A stretch of DNA of 64,000 nt from Lysobacter luteus (GTDB lineage Bacteria > Pseudomonadota > Gammaproteobacteria > Xanthomonadales > Xanthomonadaceae): positions 1,044,001-1,108,000 of the forward strand of contig NZ_OU015430.1 in assembly GCF_907164845.1 (NCBI RefSeq). Reading direction: 5' to 3'. This document shows positions 56,220-64,000 of the stretch, piece after piece; the first letter of the stretch is position 1; the number at the start of each line of letters is the position of its first letter. The notes under the pieces are model-generated. The model worked only from the letters and a program-made list of their open reading frames with translations, made no database searches and had not been told where the DNA came from. The translations under genes were made by a program, and so were the position numbers.

Positions 56220-57266
56220 ATGCGTGCATCCTTTACTCTGCTTGCGTCCGCCGCCCTGATGGCCGGTTGCACTACCTCCGCCGAGCGTATCGCCCATGTC
56301 GACGCGGTCATGGAGCGTTACGCCGGTACCGTGCCCGGCGCATCGGTGCTGGTGCTGCATGACGGCCAGCCCGCGATCCGCCGAGCCTGGGGCATGTCCG
56401 ACCTCGAGTCCGGCATGCAGGCGGCGCCGTCGACCAACTACCGGCTTGCATCGGTCAGCAAGCAGTTCACGGCCGCGGCGATCCTGCTGCTCGCCGAGGA
56501 CGGACGGCTGGAGATCGAGGATCCGGTCCGCACGTGGCTGCCGTCGCTACCCGAAGCCACCGCACCGGTCACGATCCACCACCTGTTGAGCCACACCTCC
56601 GGGCTGGTGGACTACGAGGACGTCATCCCGGAATCGATGACCTGGCAGTTGCGCGACGCCGACGTGCTAAGGCTGCTCGAGTCGCAGGACCGCACCTATT
56701 TCGCGCCCGGCAGCGACTACCGGTACAGCAACAGCGGCTATGCGCTGCTAGCACTGATCGTGGAGCGGGCGTCCGGGCAGGATTTCCCGACCTTCCTGCG
56801 CGAGCGGATCTTCCTGCCGCTGGGCATGGCCAACACCCTGGCGTACGTGCGCGAGGGACCCCCGGTGCCCAACCGCGCCTGGGGCTACAGCCTGGTCGAC
56901 GGCGCCTGGCAACGCACCGACCAGAGCCAGACCAGCGCGGTGCTGGGCGACGGCGGCATCTACTCCTCGATCGAGGACCTCGCCCGCTGGGACGCGGCCT
57001 TGTACGACGACCGCCTGCTTTCGCGCACCTCGCGCGCGCTGGCGTTCACCTCTGCCACGACGACCGACGACCCGACGGTTGAATACGGCTACGGGTGGCG
57101 CATTACCGGCCAGAGCCTGTGGCATTCGGGCGAGACCATGGGCTTCCGCAACGTGCTGGTGCGCTGGCCCGAGCAGCGGCTCACGGTGATCGTGCTGACC
57201 AACCGCAACGACCCCGAGCCCTACCGGATGGCGCTGGACATCGCCGAACCCTGGTTGCGCGACTGA
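56220..57266 (+). CDS. S12-family serine hydrolase lipoprotein
   Basis: A 348-residue beta-lactamase/D-Ala-D-Ala-peptidase-like enzyme. The lipobox MAGC gives lipidated Cys17. The active-site motifs are Ser78-Lys81 (SVSK), Tyr169-Asn171 (YSN) and a C-terminal HSGE in place of KTG. That form is common in esterase, aminopeptidase and D-peptidase members and not in true beta-lactamases. The start ATG 56220 is five bases after the fusion gene's stop, so the two are co-transcribed and a second copy of the S12 fold is made as a lipoprotein. Confidence 0.88.
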   Translation: MRASFTLLASAALMAGCTTSAERIAHVDAVMERYAGTVPGASVLVLHDGQPAIRRAWGMSDLESGMQAAPSTNYRLASVSKQFTAAAILLLAEDGRLEIEDPVRTWLPSLPEATAPVTIHHLLSHTSGLVDYEDVIPESMTWQLRDADVLRLLESQDRTYFAPGSDYRYSNSGYALLALIVERASGQDFPTFLRERIFLPLGMANTLAYVREGPPVPNRAWGYSLVDGAWQRTDQSQTSAVLGDGGIYSSIEDLARWDAALYDDRLLSRTSRALAFTSATTTDDPTVEYGYGWRITGQSLWHSGETMGFRNVLVRWPEQRLTVIVLTNRNDPEPYRMALDIAEPWLRD

Positions 57267-57371
57267 CGCAGGCGGCCCGCGTGACGGCGCGGGCCGGTGG
57301 TATCCTCGCGCCGCTGGCCTGTACGCGCCGGCATGGATGCAGGACCACCAAACGGATTTGGTTGAACCGCC

Positions 57372-59900
57372 ATGGACTGGACTTTCCCCGACGTGCCGCC
57401 GGCGCTCGCCCGCGCACTGCCCGTGCACGACACCCGCCTCATCGAACTCGACCTGCCCGCCGCTGGGCCGGGCGTTCGATTGATGGCCGAACGATTCACC
57501 GGTCATGAGGCGGTCTGCGCCGATTTCCGGTTCGAGATCGATTGCCTGTCCGGGTCGGCCGCGTTCGAACCGACCACGCTGATCGGCCAACCGCTGTCGC
57601 TGCGGTTGCAGGTGGCCGACGGCGGGCGCCGATACTGGCACGGCTACTGCACGCGGGTGGCCTCGCTGGGCAGCGATGGCGGGCTGGCGAGGCACCGGCT
57701 CACGATGGAGCCTTGGACCGCGCTGCTGCGGCTGCGGCGCAATGCGCTGGTTTTCCAGGACCTCGATGCGCTCGGCGTGGTGGAACGCATCCTCGATGAC
57801 TACCCGCATGCGGCGCTGAAGGTCGACGTGACCCGGTCGCTGCCGGTCCGCCCGATCACCACGCAGTACCGCGAGAGTGACCACGCCTTCGTGTTCCGTC
57901 TGCTGGCCGACGCCGGACTGGCGTGGCGCTTCGACCACGTGCAGGGCGAGGCCGGTGCGGGCGAAGCCAGCCACGCGCTGGTGGTGTTCGATCGCGATGC
58001 GGAGGCACCGGAGGCGACGCCTGCCGTGTTGCGTTTCCACCGCACCGACATCGCCGAGTCGGAGGACGCGATCAGCCATTTCACCGCGCAGCGGCAGATC
58101 ACCGCCAACGCGTTCACCACGGCGAGTTGGGACCCCGCCCAGGTCGAGGCGGTGTCGGCCGCAGTATCCGGTGACGCCGCAGGGCCACACGTCCCGACGC
58201 TGGAGGTCTACACGGTGCCGCGCAGTGGGCGATTCGCCACCCGCGACGACGCCGAGCGCGAAGCCGGCCTGCGGCTGGACGCGCTGCGCCTGCCACAGGT
58301 CCTGCACCACGGCTCGGGCAGCGGACGGGGCCTCGCCCCGGGCATGGCATTCACCCTGGACGGGCATCCGGGCCTGTCCGGCGAGCGGTTCGTGCCACTG
58401 GCGGTCGAGCACGTCGCGGCCAACAACCTGGGCAGTGGTATCGCCCCATTGCTGGGCCACGCCGAACTGGAGCGCGGCAGTTATCGCAATCGTTTCGTCG
58501 CCGTGCCGCTGGGGACGGCCATCGTGCCGGTGTCGCGTCCCCGGCCGACTGCCCCGGGCGCCCAGACCGCACGCGTCGTCGGGCTACCGGGCAGCAGCGT
58601 CACCAGCACCCGCGACCATCAGGTCCGTATCCAGTTTCCCTGGCAGCGCGGCATAGCACCCAACCGCGGGGGGCTGACGGATACCGGTTCCACCGCGAAT
58701 CCGGACGGTCACGCGCCCGGCGACGACACCGCCGGCACGTGGGTGCGGGTGGCCGAGTGGCAGGCCGGCCCCAATTGGGGCTCCCATCTGTTGCCGCGGG
58801 TCGGCAGCGAAGTCCTCGTCGAATTCATGCACGGCGACATCGATCAGCCCGTCATCACCGGCCAGCTCTACAACGGCGAGGTCGCCCCACCGTTCGCGCT
58901 CGCCGAGGGCAGCAACCACCGCGGTAGCCTGTCGGGACTGCACAGCCAGTCGCACGATGGCAGCGGCACCCAGCAATGGGTGATCGACGACGCCACCGGC
59001 CAGCTGCGCCAGCGCCTGCATACCAGCTTGACCGACAGCCGTCTGGAGCTCGGCTATCTGGTCGAGCACCGCAACGATTCGCGGGGCCGCTTCCGCGGCG
59101 AAGGTTTCGACCTGGCCACCCTGGGTTGGGCCAACTTGCGGGCGGGCGAGGGCATGCTGCTGTCGACGACGGCGCGACCGGCCGCGACCTCGACCCAGCT
59201 CGACATCGCCGAGGCCGTCAGCCAGCTGAAGGGTGCCGTTCGCACCGCGCAGCGACTGGGCGACGCCGCGGAAGCAGCCGGCATCGAGACGTCGGACACG
59301 AACGCGTGCCAGGCCGACCTGATCCGCCTCATCGACCCGCAGCAGGACGGTCGACACGCTGCCACCGTCAACGGCCAGCCTGCCACCAAGCCGGCGAACG
59401 GCCAGCGTGACGGCGGCGACCCCGTCGAGCGGTTCGCCGCGCCCGTCCTGATCGCCGAATCGCCCGACGCCGTCGCGCTTGCAACTCCGGCCAGTGCGGT
59501 TGCCTACGCCGGCGGCCATACCCACCTGACCGCCCAGCAGGACGCCCACCTCGCCGCCGGCCACACGATCGCCGGCGTCAGCGGCGGCAACGTCGCCCTC
59601 TTTGCACAGCGCGGCCCGATCAAGGCCATCGCGGGCAACGGCCCGTTGAGCCTCCAGGCCCACGACGGCCCCTTGGAGGTGCTCGCCGACAGCAGCGTCA
59701 CGCTGACCGCCAACGACGACCGGATCGATGTCCTCGCCAAGAGCCGCATCGTCCTCCAGGCGGGTCAGGCGGAAATCGTGCTCGACGGCGGCGACATCAC
59801 CTTCAAATGCCCAGGCACCTTCACCGTGAAGGCGGGGCAGGTGCCGATGAAGGGTGGAGCAGGGGCCACTGTCCAGTTGCCGGTATTGCCACGCCGGTGA
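57372..59900 (+). CDS. type VI secretion spike protein VgrG with DUF2345 tail
   Basis: An 842-residue VgrG, the trimeric tip of the type VI secretion needle. The gp27-like part occupies about residues 30-380. The gp5 OB-fold and spike follow (HQVRIQFPWQRG, WVRVAEWQAGPNWGSHLLPRVG, VEFMHGDIDQPVITGQLYN, shown in parts). A DUF2345 beta-helix extension ends the protein (about 560-830; VALFAQRGPIKA, ADSSVTLTAND). No effector, adaptor or other T6SS gene adjoins: the next plus-strand feature is a terminator. ATG 57372 has no good Shine-Dalgarno. It is an orphan copy. Confidence 0.93.
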   Translation: MDWTFPDVPPALARALPVHDTRLIELDLPAAGPGVRLMAERFTGHEAVCADFRFEIDCLSGSAAFEPTTLIGQPLSLRLQVADGGRRYWHGYCTRVASLGSDGGLARHRLTMEPWTALLRLRRNALVFQDLDALGVVERILDDYPHAALKVDVTRSLPVRPITTQYRESDHAFVFRLLADAGLAWRFDHVQGEAGAGEASHALVVFDRDAEAPEATPAVLRFHRTDIAESEDAISHFTAQRQITANAFTTASWDPAQVEAVSAAVSGDAAGPHVPTLEVYTVPRSGRFATRDDAEREAGLRLDALRLPQVLHHGSGSGRGLAPGMAFTLDGHPGLSGERFVPLAVEHVAANNLGSGIAPLLGHAELERGSYRNRFVAVPLGTAIVPVSRPRPTAPGAQTARVVGLPGSSVTSTRDHQVRIQFPWQRGIAPNRGGLTDTGSTANPDGHAPGDDTAGTWVRVAEWQAGPNWGSHLLPRVGSEVLVEFMHGDIDQPVITGQLYNGEVAPPFALAEGSNHRGSLSGLHSQSHDGSGTQQWVIDDATGQLRQRLHTSLTDSRLELGYLVEHRNDSRGRFRGEGFDLATLGWANLRAGEGMLLSTTARPAATSTQLDIAEAVSQLKGAVRTAQRLGDAAEAAGIETSDTNACQADLIRLIDPQQDGRHAATVNGQPATKPANGQRDGGDPVERFAAPVLIAESPDAVALATPASAVAYAGGHTHLTAQQDAHLAAGHTIAGVSGGNVALFAQRGPIKAIAGNGPLSLQAHDGPLEVLADSSVTLTANDDRIDVLAKSRIVLQAGQAEIVLDGGDITFKCPGTFTVKAGQVPMKGGAGATVQLPVLPRR

Positions 59901-59996
59901 TGGGGTCGGTTTCAACGCATCGCTGCTGCGCTCGTCCGCGAATATGCGTACGGGAGCGACTACGACTTGCGTCCGGACACCATTGTCGCTGCCCAC

Positions 59997-60027
59997 GAAA
60001 AAGCCCCGAACGAGGCGGGGCTTTTTC
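59997..60027. terminator. bidirectional terminator between vgrG and tRNA-Ala
   Basis: GAAAAAGCCCCG (59997-60008) pairs perfectly with CGGGGCTTTTTC (60016-60027) around AACGAGG. T runs arise on both strands, so it can end vgrG transcripts and tRNA-Ala transcripts. Confidence 0.92.
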
Positions 60028-60036
60028 AGGATGTCG

Positions 60037-60112
60037 TGGTGGAGCGGAGGGGGATCGAACCCCTGACCTTCGCGATGCGAACGCGACGCTCTCCCAGCTG
60101 AGCTACCGCCCC
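60037..60112 (-). tRNA. tRNA-Ala (anticodon CGC)
   Basis: A complete minus-strand cloverleaf: acceptor GGGGCGG/CCGCTCC, D arm GCTC...GAGC, anticodon stem TCGCG/CGCGA with loop TTCGCAT, T arm AGGGG-TTCGATC-CCCCT, and encoded ACCA. The anticodon reads GCG, a frequent Ala codon in this GC-rich genome. It lies directly downstream of rnd. Confidence 0.97.
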
Positions 60113-60123
60113 ACGAGGCGGCA

Positions 60124-60129
60124 ATTCTA
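60124..60129 (-). promoter_or_regulatory. -10 element of tRNA-Ala
   Basis: On the minus strand TAGAAT (five of six to consensus) ends 11 bases before the tRNA 5' end. It lies in the 56-base gap after rnd. Confidence 0.55.
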
Positions 60130-60168
60130 GCGGCCCGGACGCAGCCGCGCCAGCCCCCGGGCCGGCGG

Positions 60169-61290
60169 TCAATGGTCGAGCAAGGGTGCCAGCGTCGGCT
60201 CCAGCAACTCGCGGCGCCAGCCCGACAACGCATCGGGCCACTCACCGTGATCGAGCAGGGCTTCCAGGTAGCGGCGCGAGGCCAGCAGGCCATCGGGCAG
60301 GCCCAGCTCGGCGCTGCGTGCGGCGACGGCGCTCTGCAACTGGCGTACGCGCTCCTTGTCCCGCTTCTCGGCAATGCGGCTGTCGGGAGCGTGGGCTTCG
60401 TCGTCAAGGGGCGTGGTCAGCGCGCGCCAGATGGCATCCCCAAGCTTTCGCGGGGCCTTGGGGTGGGCATCGAGTTGCGACTGCAGCGTGGCCCGGTCGA
60501 CCGGGGCATTGCGTGCCAAGGCGATCGCCAGCTCGTTGTCGAGGATCCAGCTGCGCGGCCGGTCGCTGTCGCGGGCGTGGGCATCGCGCCAGCGCAGCAA
60601 CCGGATCAACCGGCGCTGGCCGTCGAGGTCGAGGAACTGGGCGGTACGCATCGACAGGTGCGGCCAACGCTCGGCGCTCTCGTTCTCCGCGTTCGCCACG
60701 GTGCGGGTCGCGTCGTCTTCCAGCCAGCCGCGCCGGTCCAGCTGGCCCAGCATGCCGTCGAGCACGTCGTGCATTTCGAACAGGTGCCGCACGTCGTCGG
60801 CGGCATATTCCAGCTGGGCGGGGGAGAGCGGTCGACGCAGCCAGTCGGAGCGGGTTTCGCCCTTGGCGAGGGCAACGCCGGTGAGTTGCTCGACCAGCTT
60901 CTGGTAGCCCAGACCGCCGCCGACGCCCGCGAGCGCGGCCGCGAGCTGGGTGTCGAAAAGCGGCTTCGGGACGACATTGCACGCGCGCTTGAAGGCGACC
61001 AGGTCCTCGCTCGGGCTGTGCATCACCTTGAGGATCGACGTGTCGGCCAGGATCGGTGCCAACGCATCGGTGATGCCCGGGGCGAGGGTATCGACCAGCA
61101 GGATTTCCAGCCCCGCGTCGCCTTCCAGGGCGATCTGCACCAGTGCCAATTGCGGCCAGTACGTCCGCTCCCGGATGAACTCGGTGTCCATCGCGATGCG
61201 GCGCGGGCGTGGGGAGAAGCGGGCGGCGAGAACGGCAGGGTCGGTGACCCACTCGGGCGTGGGGTGGGCGGTCGAATCTGGGTTTGGCAC
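60169..61290 (-). CDS. rnd: ribonuclease D
   Basis: A 3'-5' exoribonuclease that trims tRNA 3' ends. The 373-residue protein has the DEDD exonuclease residues (MDTEF with Asp35/Glu37, FDTQLAAAL, YAADDVRHL) and an HRDC region in the C-terminal half. I chose GTG 61290 because the first in-frame ATG lies at the catalytic motif and would remove it, while the longer reading runs over the divergent gene. tRNA-Ala is 56 bases downstream on the same strand. Confidence 0.93.
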   Translation of the reverse strand: MPNPDSTAHPTPEWVTDPAVLAARFSPRPRRIAMDTEFIRERTYWPQLALVQIALEGDAGLEILLVDTLAPGITDALAPILADTSILKVMHSPSEDLVAFKRACNVVPKPLFDTQLAAALAGVGGGLGYQKLVEQLTGVALAKGETRSDWLRRPLSPAQLEYAADDVRHLFEMHDVLDGMLGQLDRRGWLEDDATRTVANAENESAERWPHLSMRTAQFLDLDGQRRLIRLLRWRDAHARDSDRPRSWILDNELAIALARNAPVDRATLQSQLDAHPKAPRKLGDAIWRALTTPLDDEAHAPDSRIAEKRDKERVRQLQSAVAARSAELGLPDGLLASRRYLEALLDHGEWPDALSGWRRELLEPTLAPLLDH

Positions 61291-61331
61291 GTGGGTACGG
61301 GTCGGAAACGGACGAAGTTGCCCCGGCGGGC

Positions 61332-61337
61332 GACAAT
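61332..61337 (+). promoter_or_regulatory. -10-like hexamer for the FGE-like gene
   Basis: GACAAT within CGACAATAGC lies in the 98-base divergent gap with rnd, 52 bases before TTG 61389. The -35 is not evident. Confidence 0.35.
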
Positions 61338-61388
61338 AGCCTACTTTCGGCGGGCCCTTCAGGGTGCCGACCGCCAGCAGGAGGACGA

Positions 61389-63305
61389 TTGCGCGCACCA
61401 GCTCCAGCAAGGCGTTTCGCCGGACGAACGCGCCCGGGCGCAGGCCTGCGGTGCGCGCTGGTGGCTGCGTGGCTGGTCCTGCTGGTCGCATGCTCGGGGG
61501 ATCACGGCGACGACGCGGCAGAGCCGGACGTCGCCGCGCAAGCCGGTGGCGAGCGTGCCCCGATCGTTGCGGTGGGTCCCAGGCAGGAGGTCGCGCCGGT
61601 GCCCGAGTGGGAATCGCCGGCGGTCGAGGTTGACGATAGCGACGTCGAAGCAACGAAGGCCCGGGCCGCCGAGGCGCTGGAGGCCGGCGACCTGTTCGGC
61701 GATGCCGACGACGCGATCCCGTTGTACCTGGCATTGTCTCGCCACCTGCCGGACGACCCGGACGTGGCGACCGGGCTCGAACGCGCCCGTGGTGTCCTGA
61801 TCGAGCAGGGCAACGCCGCACTCGCGGCGATCGACGAGGACCGCGAGGCGCTGGGGCATGCCCGTCAGGTCGGCGCGGTCGCGCGCGAACTCGCGCCTTC
61901 CGATCCCGCGGTGGAAACCTACCTCGCCACGGTCGAGCAGGCGGTGCAGGCCGAACAGGCCAACCTGCGCGGCGAGCAAGCGCTCAACCAGCGCCGGTTC
62001 GGTATCGACGTTGATGGTGGCGGTGACAGCGATGGTGCGGTCGCGCAGTTCCGGGCCGCACTCGAGCTCAGGCCAGGGGACGCCCGTGCGCAGCAAGGGC
62101 TGGCAGCGACCGAAAGCGCGATCATCCGGCAGGCCGAATTGGCGGCCGAGCGGGATGACTACGACGCGGCGACCCGGTGGCTGGATCGCGCCGCACAGGT
62201 CCGGCCCGGGCTGGAGACCGTCGACCAGGCGCGCCTGCGTTTGGCCAGGCATCGCGGCGCCCGCGTGCGTGAGCTGCGTGACCTCGGCGTGGCGGCACTA
62301 GCCAACGGCGCCGACATCGGCACCGCGCGCGAACACCTGGCAGAACTGTTGCGCATCGCGCCACCGGGCGATTCGGCGGCGGTCGACCTGCGTGAGCGGA
62401 TCGAGATGGCCACGCACTACGGTCTGTTCCGGCCCGGCCAGGCATTCACCGAAGCGCTCGACCGGGCGGGTCGCGGACCGGAGATGGTGGTGATTCCCCA
62501 CGGCGCATTCCGCATGGGCGCCGCCGACGGCGAACGCGATGCCAGCGACGCCGAACAGCCGACCCGCACGATCCGGTTCGAGCGGGGCCTTGCGGTGTCG
62601 CGCAACGAGGTCACGGTGGGCGAGTTCCGCCAGTTCATCACCGCCACCGGCTACGAGCCGCGCGCGACCCGGCGCGGCTATTCGACCGCTTACGACGAGC
62701 GCAGCGGCAACCTGGTCCGGCGCAGCGGCGTGGACTGGCGCTCGGACTACGCCGGCAAGCCGGCCGCCGACCACCTGCCGGTGGTGCACGTCAGTGCTCA
62801 CGACGCCGACGCCTACGCGCGATGGCTTTCGGAACAGACCGGCCACACCTACCGGCTGCCGACCGAGGCCGAGTTCGAGTACATGCTCCGCGCCGGCAGC
62901 CAGGGCCGCTTTCCCTGGGGTGATGGCGCGCCGCCGGAGGGGGCTGGCAACTTCACTGGTGGCGGCGACACCTCGCCCAGTGGCCGGCAGTGGCGCAACG
63001 CGTTCAAGGGACTCGACGATGGCGCGTGGGGTCCTGCGCCGGTGCGCTCGTACCGGGCCAATGCATTCGGCCTTCACGATGTGCCGGGCAATGTCAGCGA
63101 GTGGGTGGCCGACTGCTGGCATGACAGCTACCGGCGCGCACCCGCCGACGGCAGGGCCTGGTTCAATCCGGGCTGCAGGACGCGGGTGGTGCGGGGTGGT
63201 TCGTGGGCCAGTTCGCCGGCGCAGACCCGCTCGGCATGGCGGCTGGGCAGCGATGCCAACACCACGAATGCGCGCGTCGGCTTCCGCGTCGTACGCGAAA
63301 TCTGA
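61389..63305 (+). CDS. lipoprotein with C-terminal FGE-like (SUMF1) domain lacking catalytic cysteines
   Basis: A 638-residue envelope lipoprotein. The start is TTG 61389, with AGGAGG four bases upstream. It yields an Arg-rich n-region, a hydrophobic core and lipobox LVAC with Cys35; other in-frame starts lack a ribosome-binding site. Residues about 90-370 are helical and TPR-like with acidic repeats. Residues about 390-638 form a formylglycine-generating-enzyme-like domain (MVVIPHGAFRMGA, RLPTEAEFEYM, GNVSEWVADCW, VVRGGSW). In the active-site segment after RGGSW the two catalytic cysteines of true FGE are Ser and Thr/Ala, so conversion of sulfatase cysteine is unlikely. A binding or structural role is more probable. 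A neighbouring M48 protease gene starts 46 bases on. Confidence 0.87.
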   Translation: MRAPAPARRFAGRTRPGAGLRCALVAAWLVLLVACSGDHGDDAAEPDVAAQAGGERAPIVAVGPRQEVAPVPEWESPAVEVDDSDVEATKARAAEALEAGDLFGDADDAIPLYLALSRHLPDDPDVATGLERARGVLIEQGNAALAAIDEDREALGHARQVGAVARELAPSDPAVETYLATVEQAVQAEQANLRGEQALNQRRFGIDVDGGGDSDGAVAQFRAALELRPGDARAQQGLAATESAIIRQAELAAERDDYDAATRWLDRAAQVRPGLETVDQARLRLARHRGARVRELRDLGVAALANGADIGTAREHLAELLRIAPPGDSAAVDLRERIEMATHYGLFRPGQAFTEALDRAGRGPEMVVIPHGAFRMGAADGERDASDAEQPTRTIRFERGLAVSRNEVTVGEFRQFITATGYEPRATRRGYSTAYDERSGNLVRRSGVDWRSDYAGKPAADHLPVVHVSAHDADAYARWLSEQTGHTYRLPTEAEFEYMLRAGSQGRFPWGDGAPPEGAGNFTGGGDTSPSGRQWRNAFKGLDDGAWGPAPVRSYRANAFGLHDVPGNVSEWVADCWHDSYRRAPADGRAWFNPGCRTRVVRGGSWASSPAQTRSAWRLGSDANTTNARVGFRVVREI

Positions 63306-63351
63306 AGGACAGTCGTCCGCCCGCACCGGGCTGGCATGGGAGGAGCGGTAG

Positions 63352-64000
63352 ATGGCGATCGGTTCCCTGGGCGGCCTGCGTCGCCGTCAACCTGCCACCG
63401 GCCGTCGGCGCGGTGGCGGCATCCGCTGGTGGATCCTGCTGCTGTTTGCCGGCTACGCCGCCTGGCAATGGTTCGGCAGCGCCAAGGTCGATCCGTACAC
63501 GGGCGAGACCGCGCACTACGGCGCCACCCCGGAGGAGGAGGTGCAACTGGGTGCGCAGGCGTTCCAGCAGGTGCTGGGCGATGCCCAGGCGCAGGGTGCG
63601 CTGATGTCGCCCGAGGCGCAGGTGAGCCAGCAGATCAGGGCCATCGCTCAACGCCTGATCACGAAAGTGCCACAGGTCACTGCAGACTTGGCCGCGATGC
63701 ACCAGCAGGAAGCGCCGACCATCCATCAGGACTTCCGATGGGACGTGGCGGTGATCCAGTCCGACCAGGCCAATGCGTTCGTCCTGCCCGGCGGCAAGAT
63801 AGCGGTCTATACCGGCCTGCTGCCGGTGGCGCAGACCGAGGATGCGATGGCGGTGGTGATGGGGCACGAGATCGCCCACGCACTGCTGCGCCACGGTTCG
63901 CAGCGAATTGCCCAGCAGGAGCTCGTGCAGATGGGGCAAATGGCGGCCGGCATGGCGATCGGCGGGATGGATCCCCAGCAGCAACAGGCGGTCATGGCCG
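63352..64000 (+). CDS. M48-family metalloprotease (3' end outside window)
   Basis: The frame is open from ATG 63352 (AGGAG at 63340-63344) to the window edge, giving 216 residues. The N-terminus is Arg-rich with one membrane or signal helix (WWILLLFAGYAAWQWF, about 26-41). The M48 core shows the NAFVLPGGKIAVYTGLL segment and the zinc motif HEIAH. The rest of the protease domain lies downstream. Periplasmic or membrane-anchored M48 proteases (BepA/LoiP/YcaL class) handle misfolded outer-membrane proteins; which subclass applies is not clear. Confidence 0.9.
   Translation, partial: MAIGSLGGLRRRQPATGRRRGGGIRWWILLLFAGYAAWQWFGSAKVDPYTGETAHYGATPEEEVQLGAQAFQQVLGDAQAQGALMSPEAQVSQQIRAIAQRLITKVPQVTADLAAMHQQEAPTIHQDFRWDVAVIQSDQANAFVLPGGKIAVYTGLLPVAQTEDAMAVVMGHEIAHALLRHGSQRIAQQELVQMGQMAAGMAIGGMDPQQQQAVMA

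Noticed and set aside
56220-57266. Antibiotic-resistance class C beta-lactamase
   Set aside because: The third motif is HSGE, not KTG, and the protein is a short lipoprotein; the S12 family is broad and mostly not beta-lactamase.
57372-59900. vgrG as evidence of a full type VI secretion cluster
   Set aside because: No tss, hcp, PAAR or clpV gene is seen anywhere in the window.
61389-63305. Active formylglycine-generating enzyme
   Set aside because: The catalytic Cys pair is missing and no sulfatase gene is nearby.

Overview
The window is 64 kb of GC-rich (by eye about two thirds G+C, not computed), gene-dense chromosome from a gammaproteobacterium of the Xanthomonadaceae/Lysobacteraceae type (Lysobacter or Luteimonas-like). 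This rests on three things: the conserved blocks mltG-tmk-holB-pilZ and rpoE-rseA-mucD-lepA-lepB-DUF4845-rnc-era-recO, the Oar-type TonB receptor, and the secreted modular M4 protease. I found 50 protein genes (the first and last cut by the window ends) and two tRNA genes. No insertion sequence, prophage, CRISPR array, rRNA or replication origin was seen.

Layout. 1-3003: 3' part of mltG, then tmk, holB and pilZ, each overlapping the next by four bases. 3057-5126 (minus): a FadB/FadJ-like beta-oxidation enzyme without a thiolase partner. 5282-13971: envelope stress and housekeeping (rpoE behind a sigma-E-like promoter, rseA, mucD, lepA, lepB, DUF4845, rnc, era, recO). 13976-14695 (minus): a receiver-Hpt protein. 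14792-23920: a YdbH/YdbL-like lipid-transport pair, rlmD, a CYTH phosphatase, nagZ, hpt, an MTIP-type phosphorylase, a cold-shock gene and aidB. 23917-27837 (minus): an operon of ECF sigma factor, Pro-rich membrane anti-sigma candidate, yigZ and an ABC exporter. 28067-30718: a tandem-GAF GGDEF-EAL protein. 30691-35349 (minus): a VWA lipoprotein, an aldehyde dehydrogenase and xseA. 35440-39980: ispG, a PAP2 phosphatase and an M4 protease. 40052-45037 (minus): tRNA-Arg, an AmaB-like dehydrogenase, DUF4190, pyrD, murB and an EamA transporter, spaced so tightly that they could be one transcript.

45126-57266 is the most system-like part. A minus-strand operon (secreted NlpC/P60 peptidase, L-Ala-D/L-Glu epimerase, RpiR-type regulator with a degraded SIS site) is divergent from a plus-strand series (transglutaminase-like protein, Oar-type TonB receptor, M19 dipeptidase fused to an S12 serine hydrolase, then an S12 lipoprotein). 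Read together this looks like a locus for breaking down, importing and using murein-derived peptides. The enzyme families are secure; the joint function is inference. The rest is an orphan VgrG, tRNA-Ala, rnd, an FGE-like lipoprotein lacking the catalytic cysteines, and the start of an M48 metalloprotease.

Regulatory reading: rho-independent terminators follow the cold-shock gene, the M4 protease, the TonB receptor and (bidirectionally) vgrG/tRNA-Ala. Three genes (ydbH-like, era, ispG) have a -10-like hexamer ending exactly six bases before the ATG, which predicts leaderless mRNAs.
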